Shown here piece after piece: positions 35,460-47,816 of a stretch of 64,000 bases of DNA. This DNA is from Liriodendron chinense. Lineage: Eukaryota; Streptophyta; Magnoliopsida; Magnoliales; Magnoliaceae. Below the pieces are notes generated by a model that worked only from the letters and a program-made list of their open reading frames with translations, made no database searches and was not told the origin of the DNA. The stretch is from positions 4,953,861 through 5,017,860 of the forward strand of contig ML058453.1 in assembly GCA_003013855.2 (NCBI GenBank). Direction: 5' to 3'. The first letter of the stretch is position 1, and each line of letters opens with the position of its first letter. A program made the translations under genes and the position numbers.

Positions 35460-36770
35460 TGTTGCAGGTCGACCCAGTTCATTGATTTTGTAACATCTCT
35501 GTGTTGGGGTTCTCTACAAAATCTTCTAATATAGAGATGGAACCCATGGAAGCATAAAGGACAATCAAGCGAGTAAAATATAGAGCACAAACGAATTCAC
35601 ACAGAAACACTCTAAATTTTACATGGAAAAATCTTCGCAAAAAAAAAAAAAAAAACCACAGCACAAAGTGATAAATACTATGACATCAAAAGTTACAAGA
35701 GATGATCAAACCCCAAATAAAGACCCCAAGAGAAAACCCAAAGTCTCTCTCTCTCTCTCTCTTTCTCTCTCAAAACTCTCTCACAAATCCTAATTTAGTA
35801 TTAGGAATGCCTTAGATACCCTAATTTCTGATTATACCCACTTATATAGCTAATAACCAAAAATTGAAACAATTTACGTAAAACTGCGTAAACTGTCATA
35901 ACAGTGTGCCAATCCATCAGGCGCTTGACCCGACCTTGCCGGGCGACCGAATTCGGTCATAACAGTATAGAGAGTTCAAAAAAAAAAAAAAAAAAAAACA
36001 AATCTGAGGAGTTTCAGGCGCCTGATCTGATCCCGGCAGGTGACCAGTAACTCTCGATGATCAAATCCAAAGTGACTAGAGACCAACTGCCTCATAAAGG
36101 GCAGTTTCGGACGACTGACCCACATCCCGTCGGTCGACCATAACCCCAATGTGACAAGAAGGAAGGCTCCATCAACACTGTCGCTATAACTTTTTCTTTT
36201 TTCACCATTTATTTGAATATCACCAAACATAGGGCTAAGAATGTCCAATGTGTGATGGATGCGGATTAGGCACTCAAGACTGCACAACCTTCAGCGGTGG
36301 TGTTGTAACCTGGCAAGAAGCGATTGGCCGGCCGCATGATATTAGAGTTGGGCCGGCCTTTTCTAAGGTTATGAGCTCAATATGTACCCAGCCCATAGTG
36401 TAGGCCTACTTTATGATTGGATCCTAACTAATTTTGGTTCATCTGATGATAATGTTGGTTTGCATCTACCGGTGGGTTGGATGTGACACATGGGCCCAAA
36501 TGATTCTATATCCTTGCTTTATAAAGAAACTATAAACGGCAGTAGCATAAATTCACCGTAGCATAAATTCACCTCTAAAAAAAGCATTCTCTAATAATAT
36601 CGGTTCTGCATAAGGATTTCTATTAGGTGGGCCCCACATGATCATCAGGCTAGATGATATGATGAGCATATCGGCCTACAATCCGGCTCTGTGAGGAATT
36701 CTGCGGTACATTTTTTTTTTTTTTTTAAATTTCTATTAGGTGGGCCCCACATGCTTTATAAAGCACAAAC
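35460..36770. other. Non-coding stretch with LTR-like text
   Basis: The part 35500-35800 (tgttggggttctctac; acatggaaaaatcttcgc; A-tract; CT repeat at about 35742-35768) reads like a decayed LTR, but I could not pair it with a second copy. There is an A-tract at 35980-35998. No gene seen. Confidence 0.4.
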
Positions 36771-36784
36771 GTGCTTTTGTGGTA

Positions 36785-37070
36785 TGTCTCCGAGATCTGC
36801 GTCGTTCTTAGGATGATCTGCACTTCGAATGTTTCTTAGCTAAAAAATCTGGCTGGTTCAATTATCAGGTGGGTGGGCCGCATGTGAAGTGGGGAAATGG
36901 ACGGTGAGAAATAACCAACAGTGTCTATATTCAGCCTGTAAGTGTCTCTTACCTTACGAAGTTTTAGGAAGGGAGAAAGGGGAACATCTGATGAATGTCC
37001 TGGATGCAGCGCACGTCATACGCTGGCAAGTCTAGGGCGTTTCTATTTGGCGCTTGAAGATGGGCCCTAA
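36785..37070. repeat. Dispersed repeat, copy 2 of a 285-bp pair
   Basis: Homologous, same orientation, to 31236-31520. It differs by scattered substitutions and a 4-bp gtgg duplication near 36872. Confidence 0.85.
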
Positions 37071-37794
37071 GTGGGTGTAACCCTTACTGTAGGGCCCACC
37101 TTGATGATATGTTGTATATCCACTCCGTTCATTGGTTTTTCCAGCCCATTTTAGTACACGGTCCCAACCATATCTAAATCTCAGGTGGACCACACCACAA
37201 GAAACAGTGACGAATGACCACTCACCATTAAAAACTTCCCAAGGCCCACTGTAATAAGATCTGTCATGTTTATTTTATCTGAGGGCATGTTTGGATGATG
37301 TGAATTAAGGAAATGCTAATTACCCAAATAGAATTTCTTTTGTAAATTTTCAGGTACACCATTTCCAAATCAAGACACATTCAAGCCGATAGGGGTGTAA
37401 CAACATTTTGAAAATTTCTCTAGGGAAGAAGAATTTGACTACGCTCCAACCATCCCGCCACCAAACAGGTGCAACGATCATTTGCCAAACAAGAAATGTG
37501 TTACTACTTTGTATCTTTAGGGGAGTTTGCATCGTAAATTACTTAAGCTACTTATGCCTCAAGTAGCTTATCTTGATTTCTACTTATAAAACTTAAGTGA
37601 TTAAGGTAGCGTTTGGATAATAAGTAACTTATCTTGGTTTCTACTTATTCAGCCGAAAAATATGTTTGGTAACCAATATGCTTATCAACCAAAAAGTAGA
37701 AAACATGACAAAAAAGTAGAATATCATGTTTGGTTTCCAACATAATAAGCAATTATCCTTGGAGTTTGTTTGGTCCCCTTCACATCCGCCTCCA

Positions 37795-38610
37795 TAATGT
37801 GGGACCATTCATCGTGTGGGCCCCAACTTTGATGTGGACAGTCTATTATACAGGGCCCACCTTCGAAGTGGGCCTTTCATCACTATGGCCCGACCTTTAA
37901 TATGCACCATTCATTATGTAGGGCCCACCTTTAATGTTGGTCATCCATCAAGTGTGGCCCACCATCAATGTTATTGTCCATCATGTGGGGCCCACCTTCA
38001 CTATCCACCGCCCACCTCTGATGTGGGCTGTCCATCATACAGGGCCCACCTTGGATATGAGCCACTCGTAATCAAGGCTGACCTTTGATGTGGATTGTCC
38101 ATTATGTGGGGCCTACCTTGACATGGACCGTCCATCATTTGGGGCCCACCATTATTAATTGCCCATCATGGGGAGCTCACCTTTGCCGTGGACTATCCAT
38201 CATGTGGGCCCCACCTTCAATGTGGGTTGCCCATCATGTAGGGCTCGCCTTGAATGTGGGTCATTCATCATTAGGGGCCGGCCTTTGATGTGGATCACCC
38301 ATCATGTGGGGCCCAGCTTCAATGTCCATTGCCCATCATGTAGAGCCATCCTTTGATGTGGGCCATCCATCATGTAGGTTCCACCTTTGAAGTGGGTCAT
38401 CCATCGTACCAGCCCGCTTTGGACGTGGGTTTTTTTTTTTTTTTTAATTACGGGCTCACTGACCTTTGATGTGGACCATCCATATGTGGGGTCACATTAA
38501 TATGAGGTCGTCCATCATGTGGGGCCTCCTTTTATGTGGACTGTCCACAGTGTGAGACCCACCTTCAATGTGGACAGTCCACCACGTGGGGCCTACTTTG
38601 ATATGGACGG
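37795..38610. repeat. Minisatellite of about 37-45 bp units
   Basis: About 20 degenerate units of the form 'ccatcatgtggggcccacctt' followed by 'tgatgtggac' fill roughly 0.8 kb. The unit includes GGGCCCACC and ccatcatg words also seen in the dominant MITE, so the array may have grown from a MITE arm. Open frames across it are repeat products. Confidence 0.85.
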
Positions 38611-38659
38611 TGAAAGAGAGCCTCCTATGCTGACATGGATCAAGAGAGAAGTAGAAAAG

Positions 38660-38955
38660 TCACAAGTTAAAAAGCAAAAAAAAATTACTTACTAAGATAA
38701 GTAGCTTTTGGCATATAAGCTACTTTTACAATAATCTTGCCAAACTTATCTCAAGTAAGTTACTTATCCACTGCTGTGAGTAGAAAAAGTAACTGATTTG
38801 GTGGTATGTATCCAAACGGCCCTAAGTAACTTTAAATAAAAAAAAGTTACTTATAATTGATCAGAACCAAACTTACTTATCTCAAATAAGTTACTTGACT
38901 ACTGCTGCAAGTAGAAAAAGTGACTTATTTGGTGGTATCCAAACGGGCCTTTAAA
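38660..38955. mobile_element. AAGTTACTT-rich hAT-like MITE copies
   Basis: Two overlapping right-end copies share gtaagttacttatccactgctg and ggtggtatccaaacggccct motifs, ending at about 38823 and 38951. A partial left end is at 37520-37660. Confidence 0.6.
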
Positions 38956-39017
38956 TACAAAATGCTAGACCGCTACTGTTGCGTAATTCTGAAGATGAAC
39001 CAAGGCCTTTCCATCTT

Positions 39018-42000
39018 TCAATATATGGAAGGATGGGTTGTGTTTGGCAATCTCTTACCGGATATAAATGACTTGAACAGAAGCAATGCTCTTCCTGGCT
39101 GTGCATATGGTACCATATGACCCGCACCTCTTACAGTGGCAAAGGTCAGCAAATTCCCATACTCGGTTGCCCACCCGCCCACCTTTTCATTAACAAAATT
39201 ACAAGTGGAGATAGAGAATGGATTAATTAAAATGAAGTTCAGAAAAAGAAAAGAGATAATGGAGCAGTGATCGATCATGGATCAATGTCCAGACAACCTA
39301 ACTTGCAGTAGCCCACCGCATCTGACAACCATCAGATCAGGCTCAGATGGTTGTCTAGCAAACTCGCATTTGGTCATTAGACCAAGTAATGAGCTCTTTC
39401 ATTAATGAGGCAATGCAATTTTGTTGACATTGTAAGAAAGAAAGATAAAGTAGCATACCTGCCCTTTGTGGAACCAAACACCATATGGTACTGTTATTTT
39501 GAAGTTTAGATCATGAGCTAGTTCACGGATGATTGTTCGAGAGCCAGTGAGGGGTATGACAGAATCTTGGTCCCCACTGCAGTTACAAGAAGTACCGATC
39601 ATGGGGCCTATTGGAATAACGATAAGAAACACTTTTTATTCTGTAAAGCAAATGATCACCTGTATATCCAAACAGGTATCCCATGTTCAATTATCCTCTT
39701 GAGGAAGGGAGCCATGATGGTGTTAACGTCTGTTTGATTATAATTCAATAAACTCAACCAAGAAAGAAAGCAATCAGTTAGTATGATTTAGAAACACAAG
39801 GCCAATAGGGTAGGAAGAGGAATCACATGGTCGGTTTCATGTCCTGCAGCACCCCGCACCTTATAGGCAGGTTCCATGGTTCAGTGATCAAGAACATTAA
39901 TCTGATGCATCGTACCCATGTTTCTAAGAGTTGTAAGAGTTGGGTGTGACTGGACAATTTGATCGATCCGGTTCAGGACCACAGTTCACTGATTTGGGGG
40001 GCTTGACTCGACCCAACTTGGACAAGTTGCAGGAGACTCAGGCTAGTCAGGTCAAGTCAGCCCCAGTCTGCCGATTTTCTCCTCCAAACTCTAGATCTAG
40101 GTTATTGAAGTCTCTAGAAATGATTTAGGAGCCTTCCCAAGATTTATTGATGTAATTAAAATATTTTATTAAAATTCAATCAGATACACATTCAACATTT
40201 GAGAATTGATATTTTTTTTTTCTTTCATAGGTCACCCACTTGCTAACTTTATTTTAAAATTAACATAGGTGCTGTTTTATTTGTTTAGTTTTTATATATA
40301 AAAAAAAATTTCCTTACAAAATTTCCTTACATTTTGAGAGAAGGGATGACTTGGCCCAACTCGGCTGAAACACCCCTACTTGTCTGCCACAACTCCACCT
40401 AGGATTGAATGAGCCAGTCTTGAGTCTCCAAGTCTTAAAACCATTCCCCAAAATTCTCCCCAGTTGAAATGTCCTAAGCCCTAAAAAGGGTGACTAAGGA
40501 CAAAACTGTAGCAAGGTTCCACATGTAAAGGACAAGAGGCCAGACATTGAATGGCTTGAATCTTCCAATCTGGGAGGATATCAGGCCGTGGAATGTTCCA
40601 TGGAGAGCCCATCAGGCCAATGGCCGAGATCATTGAACTAGGGGACTGCATACACATTGGAATGCTGCAGGACATTTAGGCAGGCTGAGGACACTTACTC
40701 AGTACAGTGCATCCACTTATATGGTAAATTCGTCCGGTTTGCATGAAGAGCATGCTGAACTTCCGGAAGGTTGAAATAGAAATCTCTTTCTCGAGTCATG
40801 CATACATCCACTCCAATGCTCATCTTAGTAGCCTGCAAGGTTTTGACAGAACAAATATGGTTTAATGCCATATGAACCACATCCACCACTAGGGTGTGTT
40901 TGGATGCACTACCGAACTGCATTGCAATCACTAGCCAATAAAGTGGAGAAAACCAACTTCCAATTTTCTTAGTATTCTCATTGTAGGATGTGGGCTCTAA
41001 ACTGCAATCACATCACTTAGAAGGTGGCTTCCTCATAATGAACATTGGGAATCATCTACTTTTGTCATCTCCTCTTGATTAAACTGAATTTTCGCAATTC
41101 TATTCATTCATGCACCCAAATGCAGCCTTTAGAATAGGTAGAGTTGAGAAGAGGAATTGAGAAAAGATGCTAGAATGATAGAGTAATTTTTTTCAATGAA
41201 ATGAGAGACATACGAATTTCCGCAACCGAAGCTCTTGCTCTACAATAGACGGGTAACAGATATCAAGGATCACATTGTATTGGTTTACATAACGGCTAAC
41301 CATCCGATCCGCATCAGCAAGCGCTTCAATGCACTCATGCGTCACATTGTAAGGATCACTGAAGTCAATATGATCAAACTTGCAATGATTCATGATGGAA
41401 AGACCAAGTTCATCGGATATCATCCCATTCGACCAAAAGAACCTGTAACTTTCCCAGAAATCTATCTTGGGATTGAGAAGTGGATTTCCAATCTATTTAA
41501 TTTAAACAGGTACAGGAAGAGAGATCAGTATAAAAAATGAGGAGCTAAGTAAAAGAAGTGTGACCCATTCATTTCCATACATCACTGAAAGACCCACATC
41601 AAGAAAGATAATTTTAGAAGAGTATCAAGTTTCTTACAGCTACTCCTTTGATCTTGAACTTGAAACCCGTTGAATGCTTATTGTGGTTCAGCAGAACGAC
41701 TGCTAGTTGTGGTATGTAATGCCCTATAAATATAGAGCTAGACTGCCATATGCGTTTTCGCCATTTTGTAAATGGTGGTGATTCATCCACTGAAAAGACG
41801 GCATAAATAAACATCAATCTAGAGTGTCCAAAATGATAGGTGTACAGTGGATAGGGCATGTCCTGAAAATCACACTGGTTAGGCAGTCCTAACCAACCAG
41901 TTGGCTATTATTGTGAGGAAAGTGGTCAGAGGACCAAGTTCATTAGCCAAAATCAAGTGGTTATGATCATCCAATCAGTGCAATTTTTTGGATATGCTCC

Positions 42001-44819
42001 ATCCAAAATGGGTCCAACGCAATTTTGGGCAGTCTGGATTTATGTATATGTATGCCATGTTTATTGTGGATGAGTCCCCACTACTTACAGAATAGCAGAA
42101 AACACATCATAGTCTAGTCCATTAGCATGTTAATCAATGTCAGCAGACAGAAAGGGATGGAAACAAGTACAAATCAAACTACTGAAATCTTTTTACTAGT
42201 AAGAAAAATTGAATCCAACATGTTGCTACTTTCACTCAGACCTGCATAGCTTTCTCCAGTTAGAAACAAGTCTCGGGATTTGAACTCATGAAACTTCTCA
42301 TACCATCCCATCAAGAAGTCAAGCATGTCATTTGCTACCAAGCACAAAACATGGGCACATGGTCAGATCAAGATACATGATTTCTCTATAACAAAATAAT
42401 TTTAAACCATGAATAGAGAACTACCTAACTACCAATACATATTCGAAATTTTCGTAAAGAACATGTAGATCTAGAGATAACTAGGATACCTTTCAGTGCT
42501 GAAATTGCTAATCCTAATGCTTCACCACTCATCCAAATCAAACAAAAACAAAACTTGCATGCTTGTTCTCCACATACCAGTAGATGAATCTCCACAGGTA
42601 TAATCTGAGGATGTATTTGAGTAAGACCAGCCTACTCCAGCAGGAGATTCCACAAAAAGGAGATTCGATACTGCATAAAATACAAAGGCAAAGCCACAAG
42701 AGTTATAAAATGGTTTGAGTGGAATGGTACTCTAATTTACATCAAATGCAAGGCGCCATTGATAATGAGTACCATACAATGTCTGGAAAAAAGCAGCGTC
42801 TCTTGTGTGCTGCAACTATGGTAAAGATGGGCCCTAACTTTTGGTAACAGGTAACCAAAGGCGTTGATCTGGTTGGCCCCATCAAGGGATGGTCCATGCC
42901 TAATAGGTCCCCTATCAGACAATCCTAGGCATCTAATCACTTAAATACTACAACCAATGGTTCACATTTAAAAGGGGCATCATTCGGATGGTTAGGATCA
43001 TCCAATGAAGGAAAGACATTCGGGATCACCCACCATCAGGCTGACCATATGAACAAATTGGATCACCAAAGGGCTCATATGTATGGTTTATTGGGCCGAA
43101 CAAATGCTAGACTGAATATGGTTTACGTCCTCATTCATGAAAGAAATAAAGATAACAGAAGTGGGATCAACTAGAAGACTTCTTCATGCATGAAAGTAAT
43201 TAGATGGACCTTTATTCCACGATCTTGGATTTCTCTGAAGGCTGCGACCGTCGCCTCTAGGAAAAAATGGGCCCAGTTCTGTAAAGCCACCCCCACCAAT
43301 TGAAGAACAACCTGGGCCTGAGCAGTGAAGGGTTTTATTAACACCTACTTCTCAAGAGTCTAATATTCCAACAAAATAAAGGAAAAAACAATATGTGCGT
43401 AGATTACCTGAAATAGAAGGGAGAAATGCTTTTAGATTAAAAAAACAAGAAAATTCATGTGCAGCTCCAACAGTCATAATTATGATATACTAGAAAGAAG
43501 ATAGAAAACATGTTAACCTGATGTTTTCATGCAGGTTGAAACACAGCAAAGAAACATGAGATGGCATATTGAAGGTGCCATTTTCAAGCAAAACTAGCTT
43601 AAATGGTGACTTGAAATTTACATTCTTAGTGCAAAGAAATCAGCAACTTGTGAGTATTTGATCACACACCATGAAAAAAATCTTGGTCAATGATTGACAG
43701 CAAAGGAAGTTCACTAATGTGTTCCAAAGTGTTAGTGTATACATGTGTGGTCCTGCATACCACCATAAAACTTGTACCATATTAGCTTGTATCATTTCCA
43801 TATTTGTACATTTTCCTTTATTATAAATTAATGGAAAATGTGGAGAAAAGAATCATCTCAAATTATTCCAAACTCTCTGATTTTACATGATATCAGTGAG
43901 ATTATTTGGCTTCGTTCGTTTCTTCGTGAACTTGGCATTGACACCCTGTCTCCTGTTCTTTTATTTTGTAACAATCATGCAGCCATCCAAATTGCCTCCA
44001 ATCCCGTGTTTCATGAATGCACCAAACACCATGAGGCCGACTGTCATTTTGTGCTAGAAAAATTATTTAGTAGTGTTATTTGTACTCCTTGCTTGTCATC
44101 AAAGGAGCAGCTTGCCAACATTTTCACTAAAGAGTAAGTGGGCCTGTCTTTTTGACATTGTTTCCAAGCTGGGCAATGCGAGACATTCATGCTCCAGCTT
44201 GAGGGGGAGTGTTCATGTATGCATGTGTGGTCCTATGAACCACCATAAGACTTGTACCATATTAGCTTGTATGATTTTCAAATTTGTATATTCCCCTTCA
44301 TTGTAAATTAATGGAAAATGGGGAGAAAAGAATCATTCCAAATCATTCTAAATTCTCTGATTTTACACAAATCTATGGGACCAAAAAAAAAAATCTAAGC
44401 AGTGAATTGTCATTAAATTATTATCAGCTTGGAGCACACAAATCAACACTGGATTATAAATCAATTGAGAAATGGTTTAACATCCATATGGCCGTTTGTT
44501 CCTGCCATGCTTTTTATTTTTAATTTTTTTCAAATTTTAGAATAATAATAATCCACATGGATGTGATTCGAAAAGGAGAGAAAAACCAACCTCCATTCAA
44601 CCAGAGAGTGAGGGGCTTGTTATCTGCATCCCCATCTGCTTCTGCAAAGTAGTAAAAGAGGCTCCTCCCCGACTTTTTGTCAACATCCACATACCCAGCA
44701 AATTGCCGGAAATCCACCTTTGGCTGCCCTGGCAACCTCAAAACAAGATCCTCAATTGGGTATCCATCAACACCCAAAGCCACCGACACAAACAAAAGCC
44801 CAAGAACCCACCAATCCAT
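39018..44819 (-). CDS. SCPL42-like: Serine carboxypeptidase-like protein (SCPL42 type)
   Basis: Secreted or vacuolar S10-family serine carboxypeptidase. Ten exons on the - strand: 44819-44591, 43317-43210, 42670-42579, 42334-42242, 41723-41638, 41492-41214, 40832-40699, 39752-39660, 39576-39459 and 39182-39018. With exon 3 at 93 nt (boundary uncertain by 1 base) the CDS is 1,398 nt, coding for 465 aa, normal for the family. Residues 1-19 are a signal peptide. Then come LRLPGQPKVDFRQFAGYVDV, LWLNGGPGCSSIGGG (oxyanion/substrate region) and LLFVESPAGVGWSYSN. The catalytic triad is intact: Ser172 in TGESYAGHYIPQLA, Asp376 in SGDQDSVIPL and His433 in RGAGHMVPYAQP. The motifs IVEQELRLRK and VDVCM fit the SCPL42/43 branch. 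Intron 1 contains a Copia deletion derivative in opposite orientation. Function beyond peptidase or acyltransferase class is not decided by sequence. Confidence 0.93.
43730..44367 (+). mobile_element. Copia deletion derivative (638 bp) in SCPL intron 1
   Basis: 158-bp LTRs at 43730-43887 and 44210-44367 share gcatgtgtggtcct-type starts, ttgtaccatattagcttgta, taaattaatggaaaatg and ctctgattttaca ends. A primer-site-like tgatatcagtga follows the first (9 of 12 with the initiator-Met site). Purine tract gagggggag precedes the second. Flanks caaag and caaat give a 4-of-5 duplication. The 322-bp interior keeps only the end of a Copia RNase H frame. It is antisense to SCPL. Confidence 0.88.
43898..44137 (+). 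pseudogene. Copia RNase H C-terminal fragment
   Basis: The frame reads IIWLRSFLRELGIDT, NNHAAIQIASNPVFHE and KEQLANIFTKE, the RNase H end of a Ty1/Copia polyprotein. The usual CDN is CNN here, so the conserved Asp is lost. All upstream Gag, protease, integrase and reverse-transcriptase sequence is absent, and the fragment abuts the 5' LTR almost directly. Confidence 0.85.
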
Positions 44820-45073
44820 CTCAGGAAGATACTGCTTCTCTTCCTTCTACTATTGGTGGTGAGGAAGAGAGTGAAAAGGAGTCAAGAAAAGATATACATC
44901 TGCTGGGTCTTTCACTTTCAAAGACAAAGGATCCTCCAATAGAGGATAGCAAAAGAAGATGAAAGATATAATGACACAGCTTAATCCCTTTGTTCTTCGT
45001 CAAATACATGTGCAAGAGGGAGTCCATTTTTTCTTCACGTCAGTCTCCTAACTTACTTCAACCACTCAAAGAT

Positions 45074-46101
45074 GGGAGGTGTTACTCGGGTAACACGTGG
45101 GTGTTATCCTGACTGCATGGGGCCCACCTTGATGAATTTGTTGTATATCTACGCTGTCCATCCGTTTTTTTCATCTCAGTTTAGGATTTGATTCCAAAAA
45201 TTAAGCAGATCCAAATCTCAGGTCGACCACACCACTGGAAACTGTGTTGATTGACCATTAAAAACTTATTGTGGGCCATACAAGTTTTGGATCAAGATGA
45301 TCGTTGTATTTTCCTTCAGTCGGGTCTTTTTGATCTTATCAATAGGTTGGATGGAAAATAAAAATTACGCTGGGTCCTAGGTAGTTTTTAATGGTGGACA
45401 TTCAATCACCATTGTTTCTTGTCGTGTGGTCCATCTGAGATTTGTATCTACTTAAGACCACGTTCTAAAATGGGGTGCGAATTAAGTGTTACCCTGGGAA
45501 CAGCTTAGTGGGTGTTACCCCTACCGCATGGCCCCCATGGATGATATTTTGTATATCCACGCTGTCCATTCTTTTCTACAACCCATTTTAGAATGATGTT
45601 ACGCAGATCTAAATCTCAAGTGGACCGTGCCACTAGCAACAGTGTAATTGAGTACTCCACCATTAAAAATTCCAAAGAGCCTATCGTAAGGTTTTGGTAA
45701 TGTTTATTTTCAATTCAAGCCCTTGATAATGTCAATTAGCCCTTGATAATGTCAATAAGATCTTGAAGAATGGCAAAAATAAAGATCAGATTGATCCAAA
45801 ACTTTTCTTGCATGCAAAACGTTTTTAATAGTTATTCATCACTTCCTAGTGTTATCGTCCACCTGAGATTTGGATCTTCTTAAGCTTTTGGATCATATCG
45901 AAAAAACAGATATATAAAAAATACATCAAGATGGCCCCACACAGTTAGAATAACACCAACTAAGTTGGTTACAGGGTAACACCTAATTCACGCCCCTCTA
46001 AAATGATTTGGAAAAACAGATGGTCGGTGTGGATATATAATACATTCATTAAGGTGGTGGGTCCCACGATCAGTCAACACCCACTAACCCGCCTAATACC
46101 T
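45074..46101. mobile_element. Outer MITE interrupted by a nested MITE
   Basis: Left arm gggaggtgttactcgggtaa through ggggcccacc and the family body reaches tctaaaatg (45464-45472). The body resumes after the inner element at a second tctaaaatg (45997-46005) and ends near cccgcctaatacc. Removing the inner element plus one 9-mer gives an ordinary family member. Confidence 0.8.
45473..45996. mobile_element. Mutator-type MITE with perfect 9-bp TSD (nested)
   Basis: 524 bp. Left end gggtgcgaattaagtgttac; right end, complemented, ggggcgtgaattaggtgtta. Flanked by tctaaaatg on both sides (45464-45472, 45997-46005), a perfect 9-bp duplication as made by Mutator-like transposases. The interior has no ORF of note. 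It sits inside another copy of the same family. Confidence 0.9.
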
Positions 46102-46128
46102 TTTTCTTTCAATCCCATGACCTCTGTC

Positions 46129-46664
46129 GGGAGTGAATTAGGTGTTACCATGGTAACAGCTCGTGCGTGTTATCCTACCGTGTGGGGCCCACCTTGATGC
46201 ACTTGTTATATATCCATTGCGTCCATCTGTTTATTCCTATAATTTTAGGATGTGATTCAAAATTATAAGAATATCCACATCTTAGGTGGACCATATCAAT
46301 AGAAAGAGTGATAACTAACTATTAAAAACATTTTGCCCGGCCACAAAAGTTTTAGATCAAACTGATAATTATATTTTCCTTTCATCCAGACCTTACATTA
46401 TCAAGAGTTTGGATTGAAAATAAACATTAACAAAACCTTACGATGGGCTCTTTGGAATTTTTAATGGTAGGGCACTCAATCAACACTGTTTCCAGTGGCA
46501 CGGTCCACTTGAGATTTGGATCTGCATTATTTTTGGAACCCCATCCTAAAATAGGACGGAGAAACGGATGGACAGTGTGGATATACAAAATACTATCCAT
46601 GTGGGCCACACGGTAGGGGCAACACCCATTAAGCTGTTCCCGGGTTAACACCTAATTCGCTCCC
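46129..46664. mobile_element. Mutator-type MITE with 9-bp TSD
   Basis: 536 bp. Left end GGGAGTGAATTAGGTGTTA; right end, complemented, GGGAGCGAATTAGGTGTTA. TIR similarity runs through the accgtgtgggg region (about 60 bp). Flanks acctctgtc and acctgtgtc match at 8 of 9. Orientation cannot be assigned; no coding capacity. Confidence 0.9.
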
Positions 46665-46739
46665 ACCTGTGTCTTGAAACTCTTGTGAGTCTGCCACTGA
46701 GCCATGAGTAGAGACCCAGTCTGCTGTTGAGACCCGAGC

Positions 46740-47018
46740 AGAGCGGATTAGGTGTGGCCCCTCACTGTGGGGCCATCTTGATCTATGTATTCTATATCAA
46801 CTATCGTCCATCATTATTTTATGCAATGAACTGAAAAAAAAAAAATGAAGAAGATCCAAGTCTTAGGTGGACCGTACTTTAAAAAACAACAGACGCCCTA
46901 CCATTAAAAACTTCCTAAGGCCCACCTTAATGTCTCCCATAATGTTTATTTTCCATCCAACCTGTTGATCAGGTCACAAAAACTTGGATGAAGAGGAAAA
47001 AAACAATATCAGCTTAGT

Positions 47019-47056
<38 letters not shown>

Positions 47057-47455
47057 TTACGATTAAAAAAGAAAACAAGACAAAAGGAGCAGCAGCACCG
47101 CAGGCAATCCAGCACTAAACACCAAGAAACAAAAGATTACATCCTTTAAGTTATCATCGTTGGAAGCCCATTCAATTACTTTCTGGCTCTTTGAGCAACA
47201 GACTAGCTTGGTCCAAAACTTGTGGCCCATTAATGATCAATCATCACCATTTCCTATGGTATGGTCCACCTGAGAATTGGATCTCCATTAATGATCAAAC
47301 CATCGTTTCCTATGGTATGGTCCACCTGAGAATTGATCTGCTTTATTTTTGAGCTCACGCCCTAAATGATCTGTCAAAACGGATGGACTGTGGATACATA
47401 CATCAAGGCAGGACCCACGGTAAGGGCCGCACCGTCTTGGTGATAAGCAGATTGT
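46740..47455. mobile_element. GGGCCCACC-type MITE copy with T-tract
   Basis: Opens gagcggattaggtgtggccc and closes around acccacggtaagggccgcac. A T-tract (about 47022-47051) and about 150 bp of unrelated sequence (raaaacaagacaaaaggagc-like, with a LINE-like tail) interrupt it. The arm gtttcctatggtatggtcca is partly duplicated at 47249-47330. Confidence 0.65.
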
Positions 47456-47816
47456 GGTTGACCCAGGCATACCTGTGCCGGGGCTGTGTGGGGCGCACAT
47501 ACGTGGCAAATCCAGTCTGTCTGTTTTGAAACAACACGATAGGATAGGATTCTAAAAATCAGGCATATCCAAAACTCAGGTGGGCCACACCAATCAAAAA
47601 GTGGGAACAGAAATCCAAACCTCTAATTTCATCAAAAGGAAGATCCCAAGAATTCTTCTGCGATGCACCAATCATCATAGGGTTAGCCCCTCTATAGTTT
47701 CTATACAAACAGATTTTGTATACCCTTCCTTTCATCATCCTACACAGCTAACAGAGCTCATGAAAATAAGATTAAATTACAATTATATCAGATACAGTCA
47801 AAAGTGGTAATATAAA

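Noticed and set aside
37816..38356. Several frames rich in VGPTFN/HHVGP
   Set aside because: They are translations of the 40-bp minisatellite.
39290..39365. Short hairpin (gacaaccatc ... gatggttgtc) as a microRNA precursor
   Set aside because: Only about 10-13 bp of stem with a small loop; too short and no duplex-length arm.
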